Shown: in pieces, positions 40,924 to 50,064 of the stretch
How the letters are laid out: each line of letters starts with the position of its first letter
Numbering within the stretch: position 1 is the first letter of the stretch
DNA from: Flavobacterium sp. Root186
GTDB taxonomy: Bacteria; Bacteroidota; Bacteroidia; Flavobacteriales; Flavobacteriaceae
Direction: 5' to 3'
Length of the DNA stretch: 64,000 bases
Assembly (NCBI RefSeq): GCF_001428525.1
Contig: NZ_LMHW01000011.1
Coordinates: 186,001 to 250,000 of the forward strand
The notes under the pieces: generated by a model
Database searches by the model: none
Told to the model about the DNA's origin: nothing
The model's input: only the letters and a program-made list of their open reading frames with translations
Program-made: the position numbers and the translations under genes

Positions 40924-42210
40924 TTGAGAGTTTCTATTACCAAATATATTTCAAACCCAGAGCAGTTTAAACAACAGCTTTTAACCTGGGCACAGCAATT
41001 TCGTGAAGTCATTTTTTTAGACAGTAATTCTTATCCACAGCAATATTCGAGTTTTGATTGTTTGTTGGCTGTCGACGCTTTTACATCATTAAAAACAGAT
41101 TTTCAGAACGCTTTTGATGACTTAAAGCAATACCAGCAAACCACAAAAGACTGGCTGTTCGGCTATTTGTCTTATGATTTAAAAAATGATGTTGAAGACT
41201 TAAAATCAAATAATTTTGACGGATTAGAATTTCCCGATTTGTTCTTTTTTCAGCCAAAAAAAATATTTGTATTAAAAGGAAACCAGCTTGAAATTCAATA
41301 TTTACTGCTTTGCGATGATGAGGTTGAAGATGATTTTAATGAGATAGTTGAAAGTCAAAAGTCGAAAGTCGAAAGTGCAGCATCTTTAAAAATTGAACAG
41401 CGTATTTCCAGAGATTCATATGTTGAAAAAGTAACTAAAATGCTCGAGCATATTCATAAAGGGGATATGTATGAAGCAAACTTTTGTATGGAATTTTTTG
41501 CCGAAAATGCTGTAATTAATCCGTTAGAAAAATTTGAGAAACTGAATGAAATTTCACAAGCACCATTTTCAGTTTTCTTCAAAAATCACAAACAATATTT
41601 ACTTTCTGCCTCGCCGGAACGTTATCTTAAAAAAGTAGGAGATAAAATTATTTCTCAGCCTATAAAAGGAACTTCAAAACGATTTTTAGACTCGGCAGAA
41701 GATCAAAAATCAAAAGAATTTCTGGAATCTGACACAAAAGAACGTGCAGAAAATATCATGATTACAGATTTGGTTCGAAATGATTTATCGCATACAGCAC
41801 AAAAAGGTTCTGTTGAAGTTGAAGAACTTTGCAAAATTTATTCTTTTCTGCAGGTTCATCAAATGATTTCGACGATCAAATCAAAATTAGATCCTCAATA
41901 TTCTCCGATAGATGTTTTAAAAACAACTTTTCCGATGGGAAGCATGACGGGCGCACCAAAGATTTCGGTTATGAAAATCATCGAAAATCTGGAAGAAACC
42001 AAACGCGGAATTTACAGCGGAGCAGTTGGCTACTTTACTCCCGAAGGTGATTTTGATTTCAATGTTGTTATTCGAAGTATAGTATACAATCAGGAAAAAC
42101 AATATGCTTCATTTTCAGTCGGAAGTGCCATCACATCTCTTTCCATTCCCGAAAAAGAATACGAAGAATGTTTGCTAAAAGCTAAAGCAATGCACGAAGT
42201 TTTACAGTAA
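40924..42210 (+). CDS. pabB: Aminodeoxychorismate synthase component I
   Basis: The 428-residue chorismate-binding enzyme starts with TTG at 40924; no ATG fits the conserved start. PIKGTSKR (about residue 247) carries the Lys typical of PabB, whereas anthranilate synthase TrpE has PIAGT, so the folate enzyme is favoured. TDLVRNDLSH and FPMGSMTGAPKISVMKIIE are the other signatures. With glutaminase PabA it makes 4-amino-4-deoxychorismate for p-aminobenzoate. An insert ESQKSKVESAAS near 145-155 is written by a small repeat (AAAGTCGAAAGTCG). tilS follows after a repeat-filled spacer. Confidence 0.92.
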   Translation: MRVSITKYISNPEQFKQQLLTWAQQFREVIFLDSNSYPQQYSSFDCLLAVDAFTSLKTDFQNAFDDLKQYQQTTKDWLFGYLSYDLKNDVEDLKSNNFDGLEFPDLFFFQPKKIFVLKGNQLEIQYLLLCDDEVEDDFNEIVESQKSKVESAASLKIEQRISRDSYVEKVTKMLEHIHKGDMYEANFCMEFFAENAVINPLEKFEKLNEISQAPFSVFFKNHKQYLLSASPERYLKKVGDKIISQPIKGTSKRFLDSAEDQKSKEFLESDTKERAENIMITDLVRNDLSHTAQKGSVEVEELCKIYSFLQVHQMISTIKSKLDPQYSPIDVLKTTFPMGSMTGAPKISVMKIIENLEETKRGIYSGAVGYFTPEGDFDFNVVIRSIVYNQEKQYASFSVGSAITSLSIPEKEYEECLLKAKAMHEVLQ

Positions 42211-42247
42211 ATTTAAAAGTTAAAGTTACAGATTAAAATGATTTTTT

Positions 42248-42382
42248 TGTTTCACGCAGATTTTGCAGATTTAATTTAAATTTAAATAAAAAATCTGCGT
42301 AAATCTTTTCAATCTGTGGCAAAAAAAATCTGCTCAATCTGCAAAATCTGCGTGAAAAATAATTCGTGAATTCGTGGCAAAC
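42248..42382. repeat. 22-bp perfect inverted repeat of the cgcagattttgcagatt family
   Basis: TTTCACGCAGATTTTGCAGA (from 42250, 22 bases in all) and its exact inverse ending at 42357 flank further AATCTGCG words. A single copy of AATTCGTGAATTCGTGGC follows at about 42361-42378. It fills the gap between pabB and tilS. Confidence 0.75.
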
Positions 42383-42446
42383 AAAAAAATCACTGCTTAA
42401 CATTTCATTTAAAAATAGATAAAATTTAATTTGTTACTTTTATCAA

Positions 42447-43757
42447 ATGCTTTCAAAATTCCAAAACCATATCACATCGAGACTTCCATTTTTAGCAGAA
42501 AAAAAACTTTTTCTTGCTGTTAGCGGAGGCTTAGACAGCATGGTTTTATTACATTTATTAAAACAATTGCCATATGAAATTGCTGTTTTGCATTGCAATT
42601 TCCAGCTTCGCGGACTAGAAAGTTTCGGCGATCAGAGCTTTGTTCAGGAATATTGTAATCAAAATGATATTGCGGTTTTTATAACGCAGTTCGATACCGA
42701 AGCTTTTGCGAAAGATTATAAACTTTCGACTCAGGTTGCGGCGCGAGAACTTCGTTACAGCTGGTTTTATGAACTTCTGGAAGAAAAAAACTTTGATTAT
42801 ATCTTAACAGCGCATCATGCAGATGATAATCTGGAAACCTTTATTATTAATCTAACCCGCGGAACCGGATTAGAAGGATTAACCGGAATTCCAGAAGAAA
42901 ACGATAAAATAATACGTCCGCTTTTGCCATTTTCAAGAGAAGAAATTCTGAAATATGCCGAAGAAAATAATATCAAATGGAGAGAAGACAGCAGTAATGC
43001 TTCTAATAAATACCTGCGCAATAAAATCCGTCACGATTTAGTTCCCATTCTTAAAGAAATCAATCCCAATTTTTTAAACGCATTTCAAAAAACGCAATCA
43101 TATTTGCAGGAATCGCAGATTATGGTTGAAGATGCATCGATTATGATTTATCAGCAGGTTGCAAAAGAAGTTGGCGACGATATTCATTTCGATCTGAATC
43201 AGTTGAAAAAACTTCCAAATTATAAATCCTATTTGTACCAATGGCTTAATGAATTTGGTTTTTCAGCATGGAACGATATTTACGATTTAGTCGAAGGACA
43301 ATCGGGGAAACAAGTTCTTTCTGAGGAATTTCGATTATTAAAAAATAGAGAAACGTTGATTTTAAGTCCGATTTCAGAATTTTCAGAAAAAGAAGAATTT
43401 GAGATTGCTGCAAACGTTACAGAAGTTAATTTTCCCTTAAATTTGAAGCTTTGTCAGGTAGACGACATTACAATAGATTCAAATAAAGCTATCTTTGTGG
43501 ACGCCGAAAAAATCCAGTTTCCTTTGGTTTTACGTAGATGGAATGAGGGAGATGTTTTTCAGCCTTTTGGAATGCATGGAAAGTCTAAAAAAGTAAGCAA
43601 ACTTTTTAAAGACGAAAAATTATCGCTGATCGAAAAGGAAAAAACATGGATTTTAGCGTCTGATAATCAAATAGTTTGGGTTGTTGGGATTCGGCAGGAT
43701 GAGCGTTTTAAAATAAAAAATGCCACAAATAAAATACTTAAAATAGAATTGCAATAA
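42447..43757 (+). CDS. tilS: tRNA(Ile)-lysidine synthase
   Basis: The 436-residue protein has the PP-loop SGGLDS (26-31), then LHCNFQLRG, YILTAHHADDNLETFIINL and the TilS core WREDSSNASNKYLRNKIRHD. A C-terminal substrate-binding domain lies at about 350-436 (RRWNEGDVFQPFGM, KKVSKLFKDEKL). It converts C34 of the tRNA-Ile CAU anticodon to lysidine, so that AUA is read as Ile; this is essential. The stop overlaps the next start by one base. Confidence 0.97.
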   Translation: MLSKFQNHITSRLPFLAEKKLFLAVSGGLDSMVLLHLLKQLPYEIAVLHCNFQLRGLESFGDQSFVQEYCNQNDIAVFITQFDTEAFAKDYKLSTQVAARELRYSWFYELLEEKNFDYILTAHHADDNLETFIINLTRGTGLEGLTGIPEENDKIIRPLLPFSREEILKYAEENNIKWREDSSNASNKYLRNKIRHDLVPILKEINPNFLNAFQKTQSYLQESQIMVEDASIMIYQQVAKEVGDDIHFDLNQLKKLPNYKSYLYQWLNEFGFSAWNDIYDLVEGQSGKQVLSEEFRLLKNRETLILSPISEFSEKEEFEIAANVTEVNFPLNLKLCQVDDITIDSNKAIFVDAEKIQFPLVLRRWNEGDVFQPFGMHGKSKKVSKLFKDEKLSLIEKEKTWILASDNQIVWVVGIRQDERFKIKNATNKILKIELQ

Positions 43758-45844
43758 TGAACTTTAATCAAAACCATCAAATGATATTTTCTAAAAATAT
43801 CTGGAATAAAATCACTGTCTTTTTTCTGTTTTTCTTTTTTGCTTTGGCAAGTAATGCCCAAATTTTAGAGCCTGTAAAGTGGACTTCTAAAATTGAGAAA
43901 AAAGGAAATAATGCCGTTTTAATTTTCGAAGGAACTATCGAAAAAGACTGGCATATGTATTCGCAATTCACTCCGGAAGGCGGACCGCTTGCATTAGAAA
44001 TTGCCTTTAAAAACCAAAAAGGAAACTACGAGTTAGTAGGAAAAGCAAAAGAAGGTAAAACCAGAACAGCTTTTAATGACGTTTTTGGTGTAAATGAAAC
44101 TTTCTTTGAGGGAAAAGCACATATAGAACAGGAAATAAAAATTATTAACCCAAATTTAAAAACGGTTGATGTAGATTTTGATTTTCAGGTTTGTAAAGAA
44201 GTTTGTATCAATTCAAATAAGAAATTTTCTATTGCAGTTCCTTCAACCTTTAAAATGGATGAAGTTCCTGTTATAGCACCAGCACAATTAGATGAAACTA
44301 AAAGAACAGGTTTAGCCATAGATACTGTTAAAAAAGAAACAGAAGTTGCTAAAGATCAAACGGTAAAAGCAGAAACTGAAAAAGCGGTAAAAGAAGAAAT
44401 TCCTGCTCCGGCACCTACAAGAAGTTTATGGTCTATATTTTTTGTTGCCTTCTTGTTTGGATTTACTGCATTATTAACGCCATGTGTTTTTCCAATGATT
44501 CCAATGACAGTAAGTTTTTTTACGAAACAAAGTAAAACGAGAGCTGCTGGAATAAGAAATGCTATTATTTATGGCATTGCTATTATTGTAATTTATGTTG
44601 GTTTAGGATTGATTGTTACTAAAATATTTGGTGCAGATGCCCTAAATGCATTGTCTACAGACGTTTGGTTTAATCTTATCTTCTTTGTGATCTTAGTTAT
44701 TTTTGCTACTTCATTTTTAGGTGCTTTTGAAATTATGCTTCCAAATTCGTGGGCAAACAAAGCTGATCAGCAAGCTGATAGAGGAGGAATAATTGGGATA
44801 TTGTTTATGGCATTAGCGTTAGCAATTGTATCTTTTTCATGTACAGGGCCAATTGTAGGTACGATTTTAGTTGAAGCAGCGACAAATGGAGGTATTGCTC
44901 CAGCAGTTGGAATGTTAGGATTTTCTTCTGCATTAGCACTTCCGTTTATGTTGTTTGCAATGTTCCCGGGTTGGTTAAATTCATTGCCAAAATCCGGAGG
45001 CTGGTTAAATACTGTAAAAGTAGTTTTAGGCTTTTTAGAATTAGCATTTGCATTTAAATTTTTATCAAATGCCGATTTAGTTTTACAATTACATTTCTTA
45101 GAAAGAGAAGTATTCTTAGCGATTTGGATCGCAATTTTCGCAGCAATGACATTATATTTATTTGGAAAAATCACCTTACCTCATGATAGCCCGTTAGAAC
45201 GTATTTCAGTTGGAAGATTGTATATGGGATTACTTACTTTAATATTTACAGTTTATCTAATTCCGGGACTTTGGGGAGCACCATTAAAATTAATCAGCGC
45301 ATTTCCGCCACCGCCACAATACAGTGAAAGTCCGTTTGGAGTTGGAGGATCTGGGAATTCAGGCTTGAGTTCTGATGTAAAAGGACTTCCTGAAGGTGCA
45401 GAATTAGGTCCGCACGGAATTATGGTTTTCCATGATTATGAAGACGGATTAGCGTATGCAAAAGAAATCCATAAACCAATTATGCTTGATTTTACGGGTT
45501 ATGCCTGCGTAAACTGCAGAAAAATGGAAAACAACGTTTGGTCTGAACCAACGATTTTACCAATCTTAAAAAATGATGTTGTTTTGATTTCTCTTTATGT
45601 TGATGATAAGCGCGAATTACCAAAAGAAGAGCAATTTGTAACAGCTGCAGGAGATAAAATTATTACTGTTGGTGATAAATGGACCGATTTTATGATCTCA
45701 AAATATAAAACCAATACACAGCCTTTATATGTAATTACAGACTTAGAAGGAAATAATCTGCATACTTCTAAACCAACAATTAGCTATGTAAGCGCAGATG
45801 AATATTTAAATTGGTTAAAAGAAGGAATAGCGAACTTTAAGTAA
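43757..45844 (+). CDS. dsbD: Thiol:disulfide interchange protein DsbD
   Basis: The 695-residue protein has a signal peptide (ending ALASNAQ near 35), an N-terminal domain with Cys146/Cys150 (QVCKEVC), eight membrane helices (about 225-510) with Cys243 (TPCVFPMIP) and Cys362 (FSCTGP), and a C-terminal thioredoxin domain with CVNC (Cys584/Cys587). All three Cys pairs needed to pass electrons from cytoplasmic thioredoxin to the periplasm are present. Glu/Ala/Pro-rich linker at about 195-220. Coupled to tilS by the TAATG overlap. Confidence 0.94.
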   Translation: MNFNQNHQMIFSKNIWNKITVFFLFFFFALASNAQILEPVKWTSKIEKKGNNAVLIFEGTIEKDWHMYSQFTPEGGPLALEIAFKNQKGNYELVGKAKEGKTRTAFNDVFGVNETFFEGKAHIEQEIKIINPNLKTVDVDFDFQVCKEVCINSNKKFSIAVPSTFKMDEVPVIAPAQLDETKRTGLAIDTVKKETEVAKDQTVKAETEKAVKEEIPAPAPTRSLWSIFFVAFLFGFTALLTPCVFPMIPMTVSFFTKQSKTRAAGIRNAIIYGIAIIVIYVGLGLIVTKIFGADALNALSTDVWFNLIFFVILVIFATSFLGAFEIMLPNSWANKADQQADRGGIIGILFMALALAIVSFSCTGPIVGTILVEAATNGGIAPAVGMLGFSSALALPFMLFAMFPGWLNSLPKSGGWLNTVKVVLGFLELAFAFKFLSNADLVLQLHFLEREVFLAIWIAIFAAMTLYLFGKITLPHDSPLERISVGRLYMGLLTLIFTVYLIPGLWGAPLKLISAFPPPPQYSESPFGVGGSGNSGLSSDVKGLPEGAELGPHGIMVFHDYEDGLAYAKEIHKPIMLDFTGYACVNCRKMENNVWSEPTILPILKNDVVLISLYVDDKRELPKEEQFVTAAGDKIITVGDKWTDFMISKYKTNTQPLYVITDLEGNNLHTSKPTISYVSADEYLNWLKEGIANFK

Positions 45845-45940
45845 GTTCTTTTGAGTTATGAATTATGAATTATGAATTATGAGTGAGGAATTAGAGAAAT
45901 TCTATCTTAATCTCTTGGTAATTTGGAATCTGATATTAAA

Positions 45941-46026
45941 ACATAGCCCGCGGTTTCAACCGCGGGAACACATCAATATCAAACCTTCTATTCTATGCGC
46001 CCCACGGTTGAAACCGTGGGCTATGT
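45941..46026. repeat. Double-hairpin palindromic element (CCCGCGGTTTCAACCGCGGG core)
   Basis: Left arm ACATAGCCCGCGGTTTCAAC continuing CGCGGG (45941-45966); right arm CCCACGGTTGAAACCGTGGG with CTATGT (46001-46026). Each arm is palindromic and the ends ACATAGCC/GGCTATGT pair. Layout equals 19293-19372 with a different core, and the two cores here also differ from each other, each keeping its own pairing. It lies in the 350-base gap between dsbD and amt. Confidence 0.8.
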
Positions 46027-46130
46027 TTTAAGAAGTTATGCATAAGATATGTGACGAGTGAAGCTTTAATCTAAAATCCACACTCTAAAATCTAAAATAT
46101 ATTTTTAAATCGGTTGAAGTTAATTCAAAC

Positions 46131-46168
46131 AAAAAAGCACTCTAAATAATATAGAGTGCTTTTTTTAT
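46131..46168. terminator. Bidirectional terminator between dsbD and amt
   Basis: AAAAAAGCACTCTA and TAGAGTGCTTTTTT around a 7-base loop, with A and T tracts on both sides, between convergent genes. It is nearer to the amt stop (46195, minus). Confidence 0.88.
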
Positions 46169-46194
46169 CAGCAAGTAGTATAAAAATTAATTTC

Positions 46195-47511
46195 TTATAA
46201 GAATTCTCCGTGTTGAGAGATATCTAAACCTAATTCTTCTTTTTCTTCAGTAACTCTTAGAGGAGTAATTTTATTTACAACAAAGAATAAAATATAAGAA
46301 CCTACAAAAGCGAAGATTGAAACTACAACTAAAGCAGTTAATTGGTTGATAAATAAAGTTGGAGTTCCGAAGATTAAACCTTGGTTATCACCAACAACAG
46401 GGTTAATAGCTTTTGAAGCAAAAACTCCAGTTAATAACATACCTACCATACCACCAACACCGTGACAAGCAAATACATCAAGAGCATCGTCGATTTTTCC
46501 TTTAGGGAATTTGCTTACTACAAGGTTACTTACAATTGCAGCAAAAGCTCCAATAAAGATTGCGTGAGAGATACTTACGAAACCAGCAGCAGGCGTAATG
46601 GCAACAAGACCTACAACTGCTCCAATACAAGCTCCAAGCGCAGATAATTTGTGTCCTAAAATTTTATCAAGGAAAACCCAAGCCATTGCAGCAGCGGCAG
46701 CGGCAACAGTAGTTGTTCCTAAAGCCTGTACAGCTAGACCATTTGATCCTAATGCAGATCCTGCATTGAAACCAAACCATCCAAACCATAGTAAACCTGT
46801 TCCTAATAATACATAAGTAATTCTCGCAGGATTAACTTTTTGAATTTTTCTTTTTCCTAAAAAGATAGCTCCGGCTAATGCAGCCCAACCAGCACTCATG
46901 TGTACTACAGTTCCACCAGCGAAGTCAAGAACTCCCATTTTAAAGAAAACTCCATCAGGATGCCATGTCATGTGAGCCAAAGGAGCATATATAACAATTA
47001 TGAATAAAACCATGAATAACAAATAAGCCCAGAAACGTACACGTTCTGCAAAAGCACCTGTAATTAACGCAGGAGTAATAATGGCAAATTTGGCCTGAAA
47101 TAATGCGAATAACATAAACGGAATCGTTGGTGCAAGACTCCATGCAGTGTTTGTTCCAACACCTTCAAAGAATAAATTAGAAGATGGATTTCCGATGATT
47201 CCTCCAATTGTAGGACCAAAAGCCAATCCAAAAGCAACAACAACCCATAAAATTGTAACAATTACCATTGCCATAAAACTTTGAAGCATAGTACTGATAA
47301 CGTTTTTCTTACCTACCATACCTCCGTAGAAAAATCCTAATCCTGGAGTCATTAACAATACAAAAGCAGTTGCAACGATCATCCAAGCCGTATCTCCTGT
47401 ATCAAACTTTACAGCTTCTGCCGGAATTGGGTTATCGGCGATGATGAAATTCGATATAAAGGTTAGTACCAAAATAGTGATAAGAATCACACTTAAAATA
47501 ATTTTTCGCAT
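46195..47511 (-). CDS. amt: Ammonium transporter
   Basis: The 438-residue protein has an N-terminal signal-like helix and 11 membrane helices. Amt signatures include WMIVATAFVLLMTPGLGFFY, FAGGTVVHMSAGWAALAGAI with the first pore His, and DVFACHGVGGMVGMLLTG with the second. It forms trimers that conduct ammonium. No glnK (PII) is adjacent within the window, unlike the usual amt-glnK arrangement. It is monocistronic. Confidence 0.96.
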   Translation of the reverse strand: MRKIILSVILITILVLTFISNFIIADNPIPAEAVKFDTGDTAWMIVATAFVLLMTPGLGFFYGGMVGKKNVISTMLQSFMAMVIVTILWVVVAFGLAFGPTIGGIIGNPSSNLFFEGVGTNTAWSLAPTIPFMLFALFQAKFAIITPALITGAFAERVRFWAYLLFMVLFIIVIYAPLAHMTWHPDGVFFKMGVLDFAGGTVVHMSAGWAALAGAIFLGKRKIQKVNPARITYVLLGTGLLWFGWFGFNAGSALGSNGLAVQALGTTTVAAAAAAMAWVFLDKILGHKLSALGACIGAVVGLVAITPAAGFVSISHAIFIGAFAAIVSNLVVSKFPKGKIDDALDVFACHGVGGMVGMLLTGVFASKAINPVVGDNQGLIFGTPTLFINQLTALVVVSIFAFVGSYILFFVVNKITPLRVTEEKEELGLDISQHGEFL

Positions 47512-47827
47512 AGTTATTTAGTTTTAAAATTTTTGATAAAAGTATAAAATGATTTAATACCCCCTAATAAAATAGAGGCTAATGTTTAATTTTTGTTAAT
47601 TTTTAAATTTAACCCCCTCAATTTTGAATCTATTTGTTAAAATGGACTTAAAATTTACATTTTAGCAGCGTTTTTTTTTACTAGGTTTTCAAATCGAATA
47701 TTTTTCCTATTTTTTTAATACACTTTTTTGAGTTAAACTTGTTGTTTGTTATCTAAAAACATCTAATTAGATTTATTGTTGAAGTATATTTAATGTTTTT
47801 AACACTTTTTATAATTAAAATTTAAGA
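47512..47827. other. Divergent spacer between amt and an oxidoreductase gene
   Basis: The 316-base spacer is very AT-rich (runs such as GCGTTTTTTTTTACTAG). It must hold both promoters, but I see no box that fits the TAnnTTTG plus TTG pattern at good spacing on either side, nor a hairpin or repeat. Confidence 0.4.
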
Positions 47828-48799
47828 ATGAAAAATCAGAAAATAAAATGGGGAATAATTGGCTTGGGAAATATTGCACATCAATTTGCAACAGACTTAT
47901 TATTGATAGAAGATGCTGATTTGCTTGCCGTTGCTTCTCGTGATATTTTGAAAGCAGATGAATTTGCTTCAAAATACAATGCAGCAAAAACATACGACTC
48001 TTATGAAGCACTTTTTGCAGATCAGGAAGTTGATATAGTTTATATCGCAACGCCTCACGATTCGCACGCTGAATTGTCTATAAAAGCACTTGAAAGCGGT
48101 AAACATGTTTTATGCGAAAAACCAATTGCTCTTTCTTATAAAGATGCCGGGCGTATGATCGAGGCTTCTAAAAAACATAATAAGTTTTTTATGGAAGCTT
48201 TCTGGACACGTTTTATTCCGGCTGTTCAGGATGTTTTGACAAAAATTGAAAGTGGAATTATAGGCGAACCCAATTACATAAAAGCCGATTTTGCTTTTAT
48301 AGGAAATGATGAAGAAGGAAGCCGGCTTTTCGATAAAAACCGCGGCGGCGGAGCATTATTTGATATTGGCGTTTATCCATTATTTCTCTCCTATATAGTA
48401 TTCGGAATTCCGAAAGAGATAATGTCTAAAGCTGTTTATCATAAAAATGGAATTGATTTACAAACTTCAATGATTTTACAATATGAAAAAGCGCAGGCAG
48501 TTTTACATTCTTCTATAGTTTCAGAATCTGATATGAAAGCGTTGATTAGCGGAACACAAGGCCGAATCGAATTAAATTCGCCGTGGTTTATGGCCAATGG
48601 ATATTCTATTTTTAAAGAGGAACATGAATCGATTTATAGTTTGCCGACTCTTGGGAAAGGTTATGCTCATGAGATAATTGAGTGTAATAATTGTATCAGA
48701 AATAATCAAATTGAAAGTGAATTTTGGTCACATCAAAATAGTTTGGATTTGAGTAGAATTGTTGAAGAGATTAAAACTCAAATTCAGCTTCCATTTTAA
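47828..48799 (+). CDS. Gfo/Idh/MocA family oxidoreductase (cytoplasmic)
   Basis: The 323-residue protein has an N-terminal Rossmann domain (IKWGIIGLGNIAHQFATDLL), the family motif GKHVLCEKPIALSYKDA with catalytic Lys, and a C-terminal domain starting EAFWTRFIPA. The FWTRF part resembles the trans-1,2-dihydrobenzene-1,2-diol/D-xylose dehydrogenase subgroup. NAD(P)-dependent; substrate probably a sugar. No signal peptide, unlike the Tat-linked member at 30915. Confidence 0.9.
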   Translation: MKNQKIKWGIIGLGNIAHQFATDLLLIEDADLLAVASRDILKADEFASKYNAAKTYDSYEALFADQEVDIVYIATPHDSHAELSIKALESGKHVLCEKPIALSYKDAGRMIEASKKHNKFFMEAFWTRFIPAVQDVLTKIESGIIGEPNYIKADFAFIGNDEEGSRLFDKNRGGGALFDIGVYPLFLSYIVFGIPKEIMSKAVYHKNGIDLQTSMILQYEKAQAVLHSSIVSESDMKALISGTQGRIELNSPWFMANGYSIFKEEHESIYSLPTLGKGYAHEIIECNNCIRNNQIESEFWSHQNSLDLSRIVEEIKTQIQLPF

Positions 48800-48811
48800 A
48801 AAAACTTTTTA

Positions 48812-48870
48812 TTTGTAAAGGCTTACGGAAGTGCCGTTTTTGGGGTTGGAGCCATGACGATTATGATCCA
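48812..48870 (+). pseudogene. Decayed copy of the 5' end of comM
   Basis: TTTGTAAAGGCTTACGGAAG, then TGCCGTTTTTGGGGTTGG and GCCATGACGATTATGATC, align base for base with the first codons of comM at 50062-50124. It reads FVKAYGSAVFGVGAMTIMIQ against LVKVYGSAVFGVEATTITIE. About four fifths of the bases agree. The similarity ends near 48870, inside the 3' end of the minus-strand membrane gene. It is read as the original comM start, cut off by an insertion. Confidence 0.75.
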
Positions 48871-49652
48871 GTTTTTTCAGTTTTACTATAAAGATTTTTT
48901 TCAAATATTGTATTCCGGTATATCTCATAACCTTTGTCATTGGTTTCATTGACATATCCCATTTTGTCCATAATTTTGTAGATTAGTTGTCTAACCAATT
49001 CACCAATAGTGTCAGGTGATGGTACCTTTTTAAGAAATTCAATTTTGTTGTTTTCTTTATACATTAAAATAAGCAATAAAGAGTTATAGATTTCAATAAA
49101 CACAATAATATCGTATTTTAAATTTGATTTTTTTGGTAGTTTAGAATTGAGCCAATTCGGTCTCCCTGTCTTGAATGTTGTTACATTTTTAACATCATTT
49201 AAGTAAGCACTAACTAAAACATTTAATCTACTAAGTTTGTCGAAATATTGATTAAAATCAATTTTAGAAAGTTCTTCATCTAGATTTGCAGTGATTTTTG
49301 CAGATTCTTTCTTGTTTTTCAGTATTTGAATATCTTCTAGTTTTGATAACCTTTCATAAAAGTTATAAAATTGGAAATACTCAATTTGTAAGTCATTCAG
49401 TATACCGCACATTTCTTCTAATTTACTGACCAGTATTTGGTGATGACTTACCTTTGTACTTTTATTAACGGCATAAAGGGATATTATTATAGCTATTAAA
49501 GTTAATATAGTTCCACACGCAGTAAATACATTATTGTTATCATTAAAAAATTGCACAAAAGGGTATGGTTGAGTTGTAGATTTATTTATAACCCCTTTCA
49601 CTACATCAGTATGTGAAATTAAAATCATATCGTTAAGTATAGTCTCTTCCAT
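48861..49652 (-). CDS. Hypothetical membrane protein, 263 residues, inserted upstream of comM
   Basis: The protein has one clear membrane helix (TACGTILTLIAIIISLYAVN, about 44-63), then a charged helical region VSHHQILVSKLEEMCGILND with coiled-coil tendency, and a C-terminal IGELVRQLIYKIMDKMGYVN. No family recognised. A short N-terminal outside part and a large cytoplasmic part are predicted. It is an AT-rich orphan between a decayed comM 5' end and the intact comM, so it probably arrived with the insertion. Membrane-anchored orphans in such places are sometimes defence effectors; there is no motif to prove it. Confidence 0.7.
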   Translation of the reverse strand: MEETILNDMILISHTDVVKGVINKSTTQPYPFVQFFNDNNNVFTACGTILTLIAIIISLYAVNKSTKVSHHQILVSKLEEMCGILNDLQIEYFQFYNFYERLSKLEDIQILKNKKESAKITANLDEELSKIDFNQYFDKLSRLNVLVSAYLNDVKNVTTFKTGRPNWLNSKLPKKSNLKYDIIVFIEIYNSLLLILMYKENNKIEFLKKVPSPDTIGELVRQLIYKIMDKMGYVNETNDKGYEIYRNTIFEKNLYSKTEKTGS

Positions 49653-50064
49653 GATAGTTTATATTATCAGATTTTACTAATTTTAAGTATGTAGTACGAT
49701 TATTTGATTATGTAGTATAAAATAAAGAAACAATTTCATAACGAATAAAGAAATAAATCAAGGCTTTTGAGTTTTTATTTTTAACTTGTTGAAATTTATA
49801 AAGTTACAAATAAATTTATGATATTTATTGTTGCCGAAAAGAACAAAAATAAAGTGGTTTAATTTTCGATCCGTCGTTGTTGGAACTGAACTATGTCATA
49901 ATCTTATTAAACAAATCGATTAATTTTTTTGTTTCCTTGATAAGAACAAACAACTTCATAGAGCTTTATTAAGCTTCAATTTTTAAAACCTTTTATTTGT
50001 AATAAAATATTTACAATTTAATATTTTTTCATTAGCTTTAAAAATAAATAATGAAAGGAATATT
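49653..50064. other. AT-rich spacer between the orphan membrane gene and comM
   Basis: 412 bases without a convincing gene, hairpin or repeat. It must provide the comM promoter on the plus strand and the promoter of the membrane gene on the minus strand, but no clear TAnnTTTG/TTG pair was found. It is likely part of the inserted segment. Confidence 0.4.

Noticed and set aside
44767..45174. 135-residue open frame antisense to dsbD
   Set aside because: Shadow frame of the DsbD membrane part; Asn/Ala/Pro-rich artefact.
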